DNA of 41,264 nucleotides from Actinomycetota bacterium. GTDB lineage: Bacteria > Actinomycetota > Thermoleophilia > BMS3ABIN01. Under the pieces are notes generated by a model. The model saw nothing but the letters and a program-made list of their open reading frames with translations, searched no databases and was not told the DNA's origin. Shown piece after piece: positions 24,554 to 34,293 of the stretch (position 1 is its first letter; the number at the start of each line of letters is the position of its first letter). The translations under genes were made by a program, and so were the position numbers. The DNA lies in NCBI GenBank assembly GCA_023489275.1, contig JAMDDD010000032.1, forward strand, positions 1 to 41,264. Reading direction: 5' to 3'.

Positions 24554-27379
24554 ATGAACAGTAATCAGCCGGAATATGACTTTTCCAAATTCTGGGAGTA
24601 TCTCTCCCGCCGCTTTCATCTTGGCTCGGAGCAGCCACCGGGAAAAGTCCGTCCGATCCGGCCCGGAAACAGGAAACGCCGCCGCTGGTGGCCCTGGGTG
24701 ACGATTGCGGTTATCGTCTTTCTGCTGCTGGTCTTTCTCGGCCGCGGCGTCTATCTCTACACCGAATGGCTGTGGTTCGGAGAAGTCGGCTACAAGGGAG
24801 TTTTCTGGAAAACCCTGCTGACCAAGGTTGGCCTTGGCCTGGGCGGGGGCGCCATCTTCTTTGCCGTCATCTACGGCAACGTCCTGCTGGCGCGAAAGAT
24901 GTCTCCCCGGTTCAAGCTAGACCGCAAAACCGAGATCATCGAGCGCATGCCAATCCCGGACCGGCTCCTGCGGGTGCTGATACCGGTGGGACTGCTGCTG
25001 CCGACACTGATTGCGATTGCCGCCGCTGGCAGCGCCTGGCTCGACTTGCTGAAATTTCTGAACGGGGCGCCGTTTCATATTAAGGACCCCGTTTTTGGCC
25101 ACGACGTCGGCTTTTATGTCTTTAAGCTGCCCTTGCTTCGGGAACTGCAGTCATTTGCCTGGTGGACCCTGATTCTGGCCTTTCTGGCAACGGCGGCGAT
25201 GCACTTTTTCGACTACGCCATCAACTGGGAAAAGGACAGGCTCAACTTTGCTCCGCACGTCAAGGGGCACCTGTCGGTGCTGCTGGGCCTGATCATGTTC
25301 ACGCTGGGTTTCGGCTACCTGCTTAAGGGCTATACGCTGATGTTCTCTTCGCGCGGCGTCGTCTTCGGCGCCAGCTACACGGATGTGCACGCGCAACTGC
25401 CGGTTTTCAAGTTTTTGTTTGCGGTGGCAATTGTATCGGGGATATTATTTCTGATCAATATCCATTTTCGCGGCTGGAAGCTCCCGATCGCGGCCATTTC
25501 CCTGATCATCGTCACGACGATTTTCGCCGGCATTCTCTATCCTTTTATCGTCCAGCAGTACGAGGTGGCGCCGAACGAACTGGTCAAGGAATCCCCATAT
25601 ATCAAAGACAATATCGATTTCACGCGGCAAGCGTTCGGCTTAAACACTATTCAGGACAAGCCCTTTGCCGCTGACAACACGCTGACGGCGGCCGATATCC
25701 AGGCAAATACCCCCACGATCAACAACATCCGGCTGTGGGAGCCGGACACCCTGGGGCAGACCTACAACCAGATCCAGGCCATCCGCCTCTATTACAATTT
25801 CCCGGATGTGGACGTGGACCGCTATACCATCAACGGCAAGGAAACGCAGGTAATGCTGTCAGCCCGGGAGCTGGACGTGAGCAGCCTTCCCGCAGAGGCA
25901 AAAACCTGGCAGAACCAGCACCTGGTGTATACCCACGGTTACGGGCTGGCGATGAGCCAGGTGGCCCAGGTAAGCGCGGAAGGGCTGCCGCAACTGCTGA
26001 TCAAAAACCTGCCGCCGGAGAGCTCCACCCCGGAGCTGAACGTGACCAACCCGGCGATTTACTACGGCGAGCAGGCCAACAATTATGTCATCGTCGACAG
26101 CAGCACCAAGGAGTTTGATTATCCCAAGGGTGATCAAAATGTCTATACAAGCTACAGCGGCGGCGGTGGCATCAACATCGGCAATCTCTGGCATCGCTTG
26201 GCTTTCAGCTGGCGGTTTGCCAGTTTGAAGATGCTGGCCACCAACACTATCAATAGCCAGAGCCGCATCATGATCCATCGTCAGATCGGCGACCGCATCC
26301 GCAATATCGCACCCTTCCTCACCTACGACCATGATCCATATCTGGTGCTGGTGGGCGGCCGGCTTTACTGGATCCAGGACGCCTATACGACCAGCGACAG
26401 CTATCCATACTCGCAGCCGGCGCCCGGCGGATACAATTACATCCGCAATTCGGTAAAGGTGGTTGTTGATGCCTATAACGGCAGCGTCACGTTTTACGTC
26501 GTCGATAATTCAGATCCGGTAATCCGGACATACGAGAACATCTATCCGGGCCTGTTCACGCCGGGTGACAAGATGCCGGCCGAGCTGAGAGCCCATCTTC
26601 GTTATCCTGAGGATATCTTCAAAGCCCAGGCACAGATGTATGCCACTTATCATATGACCGATCCAAAAGTTTTTTACAACAAGGAAGACCAGTGGAGCAT
26701 CCCTCAGCTAAATGGAACTGACATGTCGCCTTATTATGCGATCATGAGTCTGCCGGGCGAGACGCAGGAGCAGTTCATGCTGCTGCAGCCGTTCGTGCCC
26801 AACACCAAGGACAACATGATCTCCTGGATGGCGGCAAAGTCGGATCCGGGCGTTTACGGGCAGCGGCTCGTGTTTAACTTCCCCAAGGACAAGCTGGTGT
26901 ACGGACCCCAACAGATCATGGCCCGGTTTAACCAGGACCCGACGATCTCGCAGCAGGTGACTCTCTGGAACCAGAGCGGGAGTCAGGTAATTTACGGCAA
27001 TCTGCTCGTGATCCCGATCAAGGAATCGATCATGTACGTGGAGCCGCTCTACCTGCGCGCTTCCAACGGGCAGATACCGGAGCTGAAACGGGTGCTGGTG
27101 GCGTATGGAGACCAGGTTGTCATGGAAGATGACCTGGCAGCGGCGCTGGCGCGTATTTTCGGCCAGCCCGTCACGGGTGTGGCCGCCCGGCCTCCGGGGG
27201 CCGCCGCTCCGGCCGCGCCGGCGGCTTCACAGAGTCTGAAGGCTCTGGCGGGCACGGCGCTTGACGAGTACAGCAAGGCGATTCAGGCCGAGCAGCAGGG
27301 TGACTGGGCCACTTATGGCAGCGAGCTGAAAGCGCTGCAAAACACCCTGAACCAGATGCAGTCGGCCGGTGGAGGGTAA
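24554..27379 (+). CDS. UPF0182 family large membrane protein
   Basis: 941 aa from ATG 24554 (TTG two codons earlier). After a basic N-terminus ([13 protein letters not shown]) there are about seven membrane helices to residue 325, then a large extracytoplasmic domain (about 330-880) rich in Tyr, Asn and Pro, and an Ala/Pro linker with a short helical Gln-rich tail that the family shows in Actinomycetota. The family (COG1615) is widespread in actinobacteria and cyanobacteria, with no proven function. Landmarks include [11 protein letters not shown] and the first external segment [18 protein letters not shown]. It stands alone, divergent from rpsT; the 123-base gap is AT-rich with no obvious Shine-Dalgarno. 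Confidence 0.93.
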   Translation: MNSNQPEYDFSKFWEYLSRRFHLGSEQPPGKVRPIRPGNRKRRRWWPWVTIAVIVFLLLVFLGRGVYLYTEWLWFGEVGYKGVFWKTLLTKVGLGLGGGAIFFAVIYGNVLLARKMSPRFKLDRKTEIIERMPIPDRLLRVLIPVGLLLPTLIAIAAAGSAWLDLLKFLNGAPFHIKDPVFGHDVGFYVFKLPLLRELQSFAWWTLILAFLATAAMHFFDYAINWEKDRLNFAPHVKGHLSVLLGLIMFTLGFGYLLKGYTLMFSSRGVVFGASYTDVHAQLPVFKFLFAVAIVSGILFLINIHFRGWKLPIAAISLIIVTTIFAGILYPFIVQQYEVAPNELVKESPYIKDNIDFTRQAFGLNTIQDKPFAADNTLTAADIQANTPTINNIRLWEPDTLGQTYNQIQAIRLYYNFPDVDVDRYTINGKETQVMLSARELDVSSLPAEAKTWQNQHLVYTHGYGLAMSQVAQVSAEGLPQLLIKNLPPESSTPELNVTNPAIYYGEQANNYVIVDSSTKEFDYPKGDQNVYTSYSGGGGINIGNLWHRLAFSWRFASLKMLATNTINSQSRIMIHRQIGDRIRNIAPFLTYDHDPYLVLVGGRLYWIQDAYTTSDSYPYSQPAPGGYNYIRNSVKVVVDAYNGSVTFYVVDNSDPVIRTYENIYPGLFTPGDKMPAELRAHLRYPEDIFKAQAQMYATYHMTDPKVFYNKEDQWSIPQLNGTDMSPYYAIMSLPGETQEQFMLLQPFVPNTKDNMISWMAAKSDPGVYGQRLVFNFPKDKLVYGPQQIMARFNQDPTISQQVTLWNQSGSQVIYGNLLVIPIKESIMYVEPLYLRASNGQIPELKRVLVAYGDQVVMEDDLAAALARIFGQPVTGVAARPPGAAAPAAPAASQSLKALAGTALDEYSKAIQAEQQGDWATYGSELKALQNTLNQMQSAGGG

Positions 27380-27539
27380 CCGTTTTCCTCCAGCGATGAG
27401 GATCTGATTGCCTGTCTAGAGATGATCCCGCCGGCCATGATTCACAATTTAAGCCGGCTGGGTTAAACTTGAGGCGTCAATTGGTTCATGTGACCGGCGG
27501 AAAAACCCGTCATTCCCATCGTGGCCGACAAAGGTCCTG

Positions 27540-28553
27540 GTGCAGCCCATGAAAATTCCCCTTTCAATCAAACGAGTTATTGCCAGAAATCTTTTCGCGC
27601 TCAAGGCGGCACGGGTGCTGATGAACCCCAGGGCCGACCAGAGGTCGCTGGTCCTGGACATTCTCCGAAAGCCCTTTTACGGGGCGGACACGCGGCGCGA
27701 GCTGGAGCTGGTCGATACCGTTTTCCGCTGCCGGCATCGGCGCCACCGGCATCCCCGCGACACGGCGCATGAGCTGGAGCTCGTCAAGTGCGTTTTGGAA
27801 AGCCGTAACGGCGATGGTTCCAGCCTGCAGGAGATCGCCCGGGAGCGAGAGCTGATCCGGTTTGTGCTGGAGAATTTTGACAAGCAGCCGCTGCTGGCGG
27901 AGCTGGTTGAAAAACCTTTTTACGAAGTTGATACTGCAACTGATTCATATCATCTCAATTTCACGCATTTTATTGAGGAAGTGGACAGGATGAAGTCCCC
28001 CAGCATCCTGGAACTGGGAGCCAGAAAGGTTAACCAGAGGCAGCGCTTTGCCGCTCCCGGAGATTACGTCGTTTTTGACATTTTGGAAGCAGGGGATGTC
28101 GATGTCGTCGGAGACATTCACCGGCTGGGCGATTATTTCGCGGCGGAACGCTTTGATGCTGTTTTTATGATTTCCGTGCTCGAGCATCTGGCGATTCCCT
28201 GGAAGGCGGTTCTGGAAATTAACAAAGTAATGAAGCCCGGCGGGCTTTTGTTTATCTCCACACACCCGGTCTGGCCGCCTCATGCGCTGCCCTGGGACTT
28301 CTGGAGGTATTCCGAGGCTGCATTCAAGGTGCTCCTGAACGAGCACACCGGATTTGAGTTGGTCCGGTGCAGTGAGGGGCTGCCGTGTATGGTGCTGCCC
28401 TTCGGCCAAGAAATCGCCTTGATGAACATGCACCGGGAGCCGGCAAACCTCGGAGTCAGCCTGGTGGCCAGAAAGACCGGTAATTTTGACGAGGATCTGA
28501 CCTGGGATATTGACCTGGAGCAGATAATTGACTCGACATATCCCAAAAGCTGA
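27540..28553 (+). CDS. SAM-dependent methyltransferase with N-terminal repeat region
   Basis: 337 aa; GTG 27540 has AAAGG five bases upstream (an ATG lies at 27549). Residues 1-145 are helical and charged, with a repeated motif: KPFYGADTRRELELV near 45 and KPFYEVDTATDSYHL near 130, and further ELELV/RELIR-like copies between. The methyltransferase domain starts around 152 (ILELGARKVN). Its motif I lacks the usual G-x-G-x-G, a variant seen in methyltransferases of polysaccharide clusters, but MISVLEHLAIPW and INKVMKPGGLLFIS are typical of methyltransf_11/23. WRYSEAAFKVLLNE resembles glycan-associated members. Substrate unknown; no operon partners. Confidence 0.78.
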   Translation: MQPMKIPLSIKRVIARNLFALKAARVLMNPRADQRSLVLDILRKPFYGADTRRELELVDTVFRCRHRRHRHPRDTAHELELVKCVLESRNGDGSSLQEIARERELIRFVLENFDKQPLLAELVEKPFYEVDTATDSYHLNFTHFIEEVDRMKSPSILELGARKVNQRQRFAAPGDYVVFDILEAGDVDVVGDIHRLGDYFAAERFDAVFMISVLEHLAIPWKAVLEINKVMKPGGLLFISTHPVWPPHALPWDFWRYSEAAFKVLLNEHTGFELVRCSEGLPCMVLPFGQEIALMNMHREPANLGVSLVARKTGNFDEDLTWDIDLEQIIDSTYPKS

Positions 28554-28841
28554 GCCCAGGTTACAAAAATACAGGATAAGCCTCAAGGCCGGCTGACGCG
28601 GCCGGGTGAAATGCAAATAGCAAGCAGCCCCGGGTGATCTTGGTCTTTTGGCCTGGGACCTACACCGCTCCTCATTAACCCGAATTATCCACTGACGGAC
28701 TCCTGTGCCGTCTTTCCAGCCGGAGGAGTTTTCCCTTGGCCCGAGTTGCGACCTCCCGGGGCTCTACCATAAATTATCGTCAAATCCCGCGATGACATGA
28801 TGACTGATGAAGAACAAATACCTGCCGGGACAGGCTCAGGG

Positions 28842-29759
28842 CTATGCCAGATTAAGGCATATTTCTGCCGCGGCCATCGCGATCATGGCGATCAGAACCA
28901 GGCGGCGGAAGCTGTTGTTGTCGAGCCGCGAAGCCAGCTGCCGGCCGATGAAGAATCCCGGCGCCACCGCCGCGATCAGCAGCAGCGCCCGGACGGCCAT
29001 CTCGCCGGTTATCATTCCTGCCACTAAAAAAGACCCGAGGGCAAACAGGTTGCCGATAGCGAAAAACAAGGCCAGCGTTCCCCGAAGTGTGCCTTTGGCC
29101 AGGCGCCGCCCGGTAAGATAAAGCACCACCGGTGGCCCGCCCATGCTGGTTGATCCCATCAGCAGGCCGCTGGAGGCGCCGGCGACGTGCCTTAAGAGTC
29201 GATCCCGGTGGGTGATCCTGCCGCGGCCCGCGGCAAATCCCAGGGACTGCGTTCCTGGCGCAAAAAGTCCTCGGCGCACCTCACTGGTGCGACTGCGGGC
29301 ATTTTCCTCCGGCGTCCTTGCCCCTGGCGCTTTCACACAGTCTTGCCCCGAATTACCTGCCGGCACAGATTCTGACCCCGGCCGGGAGCTGGTTTTCGCC
29401 CGGCGATGAGGGATCATCATCATGACCGACAGAAACAAGAATACGGCCGGCAGCGCGGTTTTAAACGCGGGGCCGTTCAGGTTTTTAAGCAGAAGCACGC
29501 CAGCGGCGGCGCCAACCGCGGAGGCCGGGATGAGGGTTTTGATTTCCTGCCAGTCGATATGTCGCTGCTCATCCCGGATCATCAGCAGATTTAGCCAAAG
29601 CCCGAGAATCAGGCATGTAATCACGGCATCGGCTGCCGGCATCATCAGGAGCAGCAGGGGGACGGCTACGACGGCGAACCCAAAAGCGGCGGCCCCTTGC
29701 ACTGCAGCCGCCAGTAAGATAATGGCAAAGCCAAGAATCAGGCTGAAAGGAGCGGGCAT
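28842..29759 (-). CDS. TauE/SafE-type sulfite exporter family membrane protein
   Basis: 305 aa with about eight membrane helices in two halves. The first half begins with the TSUP pattern QGAAAFGFAVVAVPLL; the second repeats it as SSGLLMGSTSMGGPPVVLYL. The family exports or imports small sulfur-containing or carboxylate anions. Between the halves, residues about 119-190 form a hydrophilic, probably disordered loop of about 70 residues, much longer than the usual short linker, while both halves are intact. The start is ATG 29759 without a striking ribosome binding site. The 288 bases before its end (28554-28841) carry no gene. Confidence 0.85.
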   Translation of the reverse strand: MPAPFSLILGFAIILLAAAVQGAAAFGFAVVAVPLLLLMMPAADAVITCLILGLWLNLLMIRDEQRHIDWQEIKTLIPASAVGAAAGVLLLKNLNGPAFKTALPAVFLFLSVMMMIPHRRAKTSSRPGSESVPAGNSGQDCVKAPGARTPEENARSRTSEVRRGLFAPGTQSLGFAAGRGRITHRDRLLRHVAGASSGLLMGSTSMGGPPVVLYLTGRRLAKGTLRGTLALFFAIGNLFALGSFLVAGMITGEMAVRALLLIAAVAPGFFIGRQLASRLDNNSFRRLVLIAMIAMAAAEICLNLA

Positions 29760-29954
29760 CCGAATGTGACTCAGAAATGCATTCTTTTGTAAATCCCTTT
29801 TTCAGTTTTCCCGGTTGGCGGGCAGGGTTTCCGGGACCGGAAACCGGAAACCGGAAATCAACCATGTTGCCGGGCGGGCCAGCTTGCCCTATTCTACCGG
29901 CATGGAAACGGGCGGATGAAAAGCCGCTAGTTAAATGCTTGTTATGGCATTCGA

Positions 29955-30048
29955 GAGTCCCAAGTGAGGGTTGCTGACGGTCCGATAAAATCGCCATTCC
30001 AGCAATCTGCCGGAAAGAGTTTCAGCCCATCTCTTTTTCTTGGGACTC
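29955..30048. repeat. 10-bp inverted repeat spanning 94 bases upstream of murJ
   Basis: GAGTCCCAAG (29955-29964) and CTTGGGACTC (30039-30048) are exact inverted copies. Immediately after lies TATAAT (30051-30056), a possible -10 without a good -35. The interval 29760-30208 shows no supported gene; this pair and the TATAAT are all I see in it. It may close an RNA stem or mark a promoter region for murJ. Confidence 0.4.
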
Positions 30049-30208
30049 AATATAATTATATCGCCGATCAATGGAATGATAAACATAGGTTAATCTTGCT
30101 GCCCTTGACTGATGGAAAAAACATTACGTTTCCGCTTCCGGAGGAAGCCCCGGCCTTGCGGAGAACAAGTCGTGGATTAAATTCAGGCGTCAAGGGAGAA
30201 GGTCCCAC

Positions 30209-31801
30209 TTGTCTCTAAATCCGGTAACGGGAGCTGAGGCCGCGCCGGCGGGCCGGCGGCTGGCCGCGGCCGCCATGATTGTCATTGCCGCCACCGCCGC
30301 TTCGCGCGGCTTTGGTTACGTCCGCGAGATTGCCGCCGCTGCCTACTTTGGAGTTGGGCGGGAAAAAAGCGCCTTCGATGTTGCCTTTCTGGTTCCAAAT
30401 ACGATCCAGATCCTGGTGTCGCAAGCGGCGCTCAGCGCGGCCCTGATCCCGGTCTTTGCCGGGCTGCTCGAGACAGGCAAGCGCGAGGAGGCCTGGCTGG
30501 TGGCGCGCACCGTCCTGACGCTGATGATTCTGGTCCTGGGCGCGCTTGTCGTTCTGGTGATGGCCTTTGCTCCGGAGATCATGATTATATTCGCCCCTGG
30601 CTATCGCCACGATCCGGTCATGATGAACAGTATTGTGCACATGTCCAGGCTCCTGTTTCCGACCGTCGTCATCCTGGCTATCACCGGCGTGGTTATTTCC
30701 GTTCTTAACTCCTTTGATCATTTCACCTTGCCGGCGGTGGCGCCGATTGCCTGGAATCTGGTAATCGTGCTGGCAATAGTGCTCGCGGCCGGCCGTTACG
30801 GCATCGACGCGATGGCCTGGGGCGTGCTGCTGGGCACGATGGTGCAGCTGGTCATTCAGCTGCCGGGGCTAAAGGGACGGAACGGGCGGCTGGGCTGGAG
30901 CCTGGCCTGGCGCAATCCACACGTGCGTAAAGTTGGAGCTTTAATGCTGCCTGTAAGCCTGAGCATCGGCTTGATAAATTTCAACCAGGTTGTTGACGTG
31001 CAATTTGCCTCCTTTCTGGGCAATGGAGGGGTGGCGGCAATGAATTACGCGTTCAGGCTTTACCAGTTGCCGGAATCCCTTTTTGCAATCGCCGTGGGAA
31101 CGGTGCTGTTTCCGACGCTATCCCGGATGGCGGCCCGAAACCGGCGGGACGACTTCCGCTCGATGCTGGCGCTGGGTTTGCGGATGATCTTTTTTGTGCT
31201 GATACCGGCCAGCGCCTTTCTGCTCATCATGGCCGAGCCACTCGTGCGGCTGGCATACCAGCACGGCGCCTTTGGCGGTAACGACACTTCAGTGGTGGCG
31301 TCGGCGCTGTTCTTCTTTGCGCTTGGAAGCGCCTTTAGCGGTGGCAGCACCCTGCTTACCCGCGGGTTTTTCTCGCTCAGCCGTCCGTGGATTCCCACAA
31401 TTCTGGCAGTTGCCAACCTGGGAATTAACGCATTACTGGACTGGCTTTTTATCAAACCGTTTGGCCTGGGCGGCATTCCCCTTTCCACGTCGGTAGTGTC
31501 CGCCCTGACGTTTTTTGTGCTCTTGTTTCTGATGCGGCGGGAGTTGACGCGCATCAGCGGCTCAGAGCTGCTCGGCTCGGCCGCGAGAGTGACCGTGCTT
31601 TCGATGTTGGCGATCAGCATTGGCTACCTGATCTGGTTTGGAGTTGACCATCAGATCGGGCGGGCCGTGGTGGCGCAGATCCTGTCTATCGCCGTGTCGC
31701 TTGCGGCAACCTCCGCCCTGTTTATGGGTCTGGCCTGGATGATGAAGATGCCAGAACTGAAGCTGTTGGCCACTCTGAGAAAAAGGGAGAAAAGAGCGTG
31801 A
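30209..31801 (+). CDS. murJ: lipid II flippase MurJ (MviN)
   Basis: 530 aa, read from TTG 30209 with GGGAGAAGG upstream. Fourteen membrane helices are expected; the N-terminus has the hallmark ASRGFGYVREIAAAAYFG and VPNTIQILVSQAALSAALIPVF, and the middle has QLPESLFAIAVGTVLFPTLS, both strongly conserved in MurJ. It moves lipid-linked peptidoglycan precursors to the outer membrane face. Unlike some actinobacterial MviN proteins it has no kinase-like or extracellular C-terminal fusion, ending after the last helix with KKMPELK-type residues. The leader from the TATAAT at 30051 would be about 150 bases. Confidence 0.95.
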   Translation: MSLNPVTGAEAAPAGRRLAAAAMIVIAATAASRGFGYVREIAAAAYFGVGREKSAFDVAFLVPNTIQILVSQAALSAALIPVFAGLLETGKREEAWLVARTVLTLMILVLGALVVLVMAFAPEIMIIFAPGYRHDPVMMNSIVHMSRLLFPTVVILAITGVVISVLNSFDHFTLPAVAPIAWNLVIVLAIVLAAGRYGIDAMAWGVLLGTMVQLVIQLPGLKGRNGRLGWSLAWRNPHVRKVGALMLPVSLSIGLINFNQVVDVQFASFLGNGGVAAMNYAFRLYQLPESLFAIAVGTVLFPTLSRMAARNRRDDFRSMLALGLRMIFFVLIPASAFLLIMAEPLVRLAYQHGAFGGNDTSVVASALFFFALGSAFSGGSTLLTRGFFSLSRPWIPTILAVANLGINALLDWLFIKPFGLGGIPLSTSVVSALTFFVLLFLMRRELTRISGSELLGSAARVTVLSMLAISIGYLIWFGVDHQIGRAVVAQILSIAVSLAATSALFMGLAWMMKMPELKLLATLRKREKRA

Positions 31802-31866
31802 CCGCGAGGACTGGTAAAAGCGAAGGAAGCATGGCACAAATTAATTACATAACAACCCAGGCCCCC

Positions 31867-31981
31867 TGGGGTACCCCAAATTTAATGTTATCAGATTTGA
31901 CAACGATGCGACATACAACTTTGGTTTGATTTTTCGCCGAAAAAGCATCTTTATAAGAGGGGACAGCTTGCCGTTCGGCAA
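31867..31981 (+). promoter_or_regulatory. lepA upstream region: palindrome, promoter-like pair, hairpin
   Basis: Within the 266 bases before lepA there is a 12-bp palindrome TGGGGTACCCCA (31867-31878), a promoter-like pair TTGATT (31926-31931) and TTTATA (31950-31955) with 18 bases spacing, and a small hairpin TTGCCG-TT-CGGCAA (31968-31981). The order suggests that transcription of lepA begins near 31962 with the hairpin at the 5' end of the mRNA. All are single-copy signals, so confidence is low. Confidence 0.3.
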
Positions 31982-32067
31982 ATCCATATCTGCTAATCTA
32001 TTCCTGATTTAAGCGGCTTGATGACGCGGCGCAGCCGCCTTTCAACACAGGGAGAAGCACTTTTTTC

Positions 32068-33873
32068 ATGTCCGACCAGTCTCTGATCAGAAACTTTTCT
32101 ATTATCGCTCATATCGATCACGGCAAGTCGACGCTGGCCGATCGCATCCTCGAAATCACCAATACAGTCAGCGGCCGGGATATCACCGATCAGATGCTGG
32201 ACATGATGGACCTGGAGCGGGAGCGCGGCATCACCATCAAGGCGCAGGCCGCACGCGTGCTCTATGCCGCCGCCGAGGGGCGCACCTACATGCTGCACCT
32301 GATCGACACCCCGGGCCATGTGGATTTTTCCTACGAGGTTTCCCGCAGCCTGGCCGCCTGCGAAGGCGCGCTGCTGGTGGTGGATGCCGCCCAGGGCATT
32401 CAGGCGCAGACACTGGCGAACACGTACCTGGCGATAGACAACAATCTGGAAATTATCCCCGTGCTCAACAAGATCGACCTGCCGGCGGCTGACCCGGAGC
32501 GTGTCGCCGGCGACATCTCCGAGCTGTTTGGCGTGGATCCGGATGATGTTCTGCGCGTGTCGGCCAAGACGGGGGAAGGCGTAGGTGAGGTGCTGGAAGC
32601 GATTGTAAACCGGATTCCATCGCCGGCCGGCGACACCGATGCGCCGCCGCGGGCGCTCATTTTCGACTCTGTTTATGATCAGTACCGCGGCGTCATTGCC
32701 TTTGTGCGCGTAGTCGACGGAGTCTTTCACAAGGGGGATGAGATCGTCGCCATGGAGCTGGGCACGCGGGCCGATGTCGAGGAGGTCGGCTTCTTTTCGC
32801 CTAACATGATGCCGGCGCCGTCGCTGGCCGCCGGCGAGGTTGGCTATATCATTACCGGCATCAAGACCGTCCGGGATCTGCGCGTAGGCGACACGCTCTC
32901 GAGCGCCGGACGCCGCGCGCAGGCGCCGCTGCCCGGCTACCGCGAGGCCAAGCCGATGGTTTTTTGCGGTCTCTTTCCCATCGATGGCGACGACTACCCG
33001 GCGCTGCGTGACGCGCTGGAAAAGCTAAAACTCAACGACGCCGCGCTCAGCTATGAGCCTGAGACCTCGCAGGCGCTTGGCTTTGGTTTCCGCTGCGGCT
33101 TTCTCGGCCTGCTTCACATGGACATTGTCCGCGAGCGCCTGGAGCGCGAATATGACCTGGACCTGCTGGCAACAACACCAAACGTCGAATATAATATCCA
33201 GCTCTCCGACGGCAGCGAGATCGTTGTCCGCAGTCCCGCGGAGATGCCGGATCCGGTCCGGATCGCGCTCGTGCGTGAGCCATTCGTGAAGGTTGCGATT
33301 CTGGTTCCGGGGGACTTTGTTGGACCGGTGATGGAACTTTGCCAGGAGCGCCGTGGCGATTTCGAGGACATGCAGTATCTGTCGTCCAACCGGGTGCAGA
33401 TTCATTACCGGCTGCCGCTGGCGGAAATTGTGCTGGATTTCTTCGATCAGCTTAAATCGCGCACCAAGGGCTATGCCTCGCTGGATTATGAAATGGATGG
33501 TTACCGGGAAAGCAACCTGGTCAAACTCGACATCATCATTGCCGGCGAGGTGGTGGATGCATTGTCACTTATAGTTCATCGGGACAAAGCTTTCGCCCAG
33601 GGGAAAGCGCTGGCCGAGCGGCTGAAGGCCGAGATCCCGCGGCAGTTGTTTGAGGTGGCGATCCAGGCCGCCATCGGCAAGAAGATCATCGCCCGGGAGA
33701 CGATCCCGGCCAAGCGCAAGGATGTGCTGGCCAAGTGTTATGGCGGCGATATCTCCCGCAAGCGCAAGCTGCTGGCGAAGCAGAAAGCGGGGAAGAAAAG
33801 GATGAAGCAGGTAGGAAACGTGGAAATTCCCCAGCGCGCTTTCCTGGCGGTGCTGGATATAGAAAAGAAATAG
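32068..33873 (+). CDS. lepA: elongation factor 4 (LepA)
   Basis: 601 aa, full length. GTPase motifs: P-loop AHIDHGKST at about 13-21, switch I RERGITI, G3 [13 protein letters not shown]4 NKIDLP. Domains II, III and V follow and the LepA-specific C-terminal domain begins after about 490 ([25 protein letters not shown]), including the lysine-rich C-terminal helix contacting tRNA. It acts on stalled or early-elongating ribosomes. GGGAGA lies upstream of the ATG. In actinobacteria lepA is usually next to rpsT and holA; here murJ, a transporter and others intervene. Confidence 0.98.
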   Translation: MSDQSLIRNFSIIAHIDHGKSTLADRILEITNTVSGRDITDQMLDMMDLERERGITIKAQAARVLYAAAEGRTYMLHLIDTPGHVDFSYEVSRSLAACEGALLVVDAAQGIQAQTLANTYLAIDNNLEIIPVLNKIDLPAADPERVAGDISELFGVDPDDVLRVSAKTGEGVGEVLEAIVNRIPSPAGDTDAPPRALIFDSVYDQYRGVIAFVRVVDGVFHKGDEIVAMELGTRADVEEVGFFSPNMMPAPSLAAGEVGYIITGIKTVRDLRVGDTLSSAGRRAQAPLPGYREAKPMVFCGLFPIDGDDYPALRDALEKLKLNDAALSYEPETSQALGFGFRCGFLGLLHMDIVRERLEREYDLDLLATTPNVEYNIQLSDGSEIVVRSPAEMPDPVRIALVREPFVKVAILVPGDFVGPVMELCQERRGDFEDMQYLSSNRVQIHYRLPLAEIVLDFFDQLKSRTKGYASLDYEMDGYRESNLVKLDIIIAGEVVDALSLIVHRDKAFAQGKALAERLKAEIPRQLFEVAIQAAIGKKIIARETIPAKRKDVLAKCYGGDISRKRKLLAKQKAGKKRMKQVGNVEIPQRAFLAVLDIEKK

Positions 33874-33960
33874 GCCAAAGTTTTCTGAAATGATGATTCG
33901 GGATGCACTTCAGCAAGAAGTTGATCAATATTTCAGAATTTGGTTGCCAAATTTTCCCAC

Positions 33961-33992
33961 TTTGGACTTGGAGCTTTGAGCTTGGAACTTGG
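33961..33992. repeat. AACTTGG/GAGCTTTG-type tandem words
   Basis: The stretch consists of degenerate, phased repeats (TTGGACTTGGAGCTTTGAG, then CTTGGAACTTGG). Similar strings lie at 16731-16748 (GGTTCAAAGTTCAAAGTG) and 36391-36438 (CTACAAGCTACAAACTAGAA and AACTGAAACTT). All three sit in gaps just after a plus-strand gene and share A/T-rich words of about seven bases. Confidence 0.4.
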
Positions 33993-34005
33993 TTCAGGCA
34001 AAGAA

Positions 34006-34036
34006 AAAGCCCCTGTCTAGCCGGCACAGGGGCTTT
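34006..34036. terminator. terminator after lepA
   Basis: AAAGCCCCTGT (34006-34016) and ACAGGGGCTTT (34026-34036) form a perfect 11-bp stem with a nine-base loop. On the minus strand it is followed by TTCTTTGCC after the stem T-run, the classical intrinsic form; on the plus strand the stem itself ends in TTT. It lies 133 bases after lepA and probably works for lepA in the plus direction. Confidence 0.65.
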
Positions 34037-34072
34037 CCACTAGGGGGGTGGGGGGTTGAAAGGTTTGGGCAC

Positions 34073-34113
34073 CTTTCTTCCAAGAAGAAAGATACCATAC
34101 CCCCTTAGGTATC
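34073..34113. other. two adjacent small hairpins
   Basis: CTTTCTTC-CAA-GAAGAAAG (34073-34091) is directly followed by GATACC (34091) pairing with GGTATC (34108). They lie between the lepA terminator and the promoter of the GGDEF gene, after a G-run (34043-34055). Function unknown. The 33874-34293 gap holds these, the terminator, the repeat words and the promoter, and no gene. Confidence 0.35.
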
Positions 34114-34163
34114 GTCAATAGCCTCCGGTGATTAAATATACTAATGGCAACATTTTGGAAAAC

Positions 34164-34172
34164 TGATATAAT
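34164..34172 (+). promoter_or_regulatory. extended -10 promoter of the GGDEF gene
   Basis: TGATATAAT, identical to the leuS extended -10 element. Transcription would start near 34179, giving a leader of about 115 bases to ATG 34294. An AAAAAGCCGCTTTTT hairpin (34196-34210) is inside the leader. Confidence 0.45.
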
Positions 34173-34293
34173 CAATTTTATTGCTTAATGCAGGCAAAAA
34201 GCCGCTTTTTCGTTGTCAGGCGGGTTTGAAAAAATCCGGCGGGACGCGGGCCGGCGGGCGCGAAAATTGATTATTTCCCGGCGGAGACGAAAA

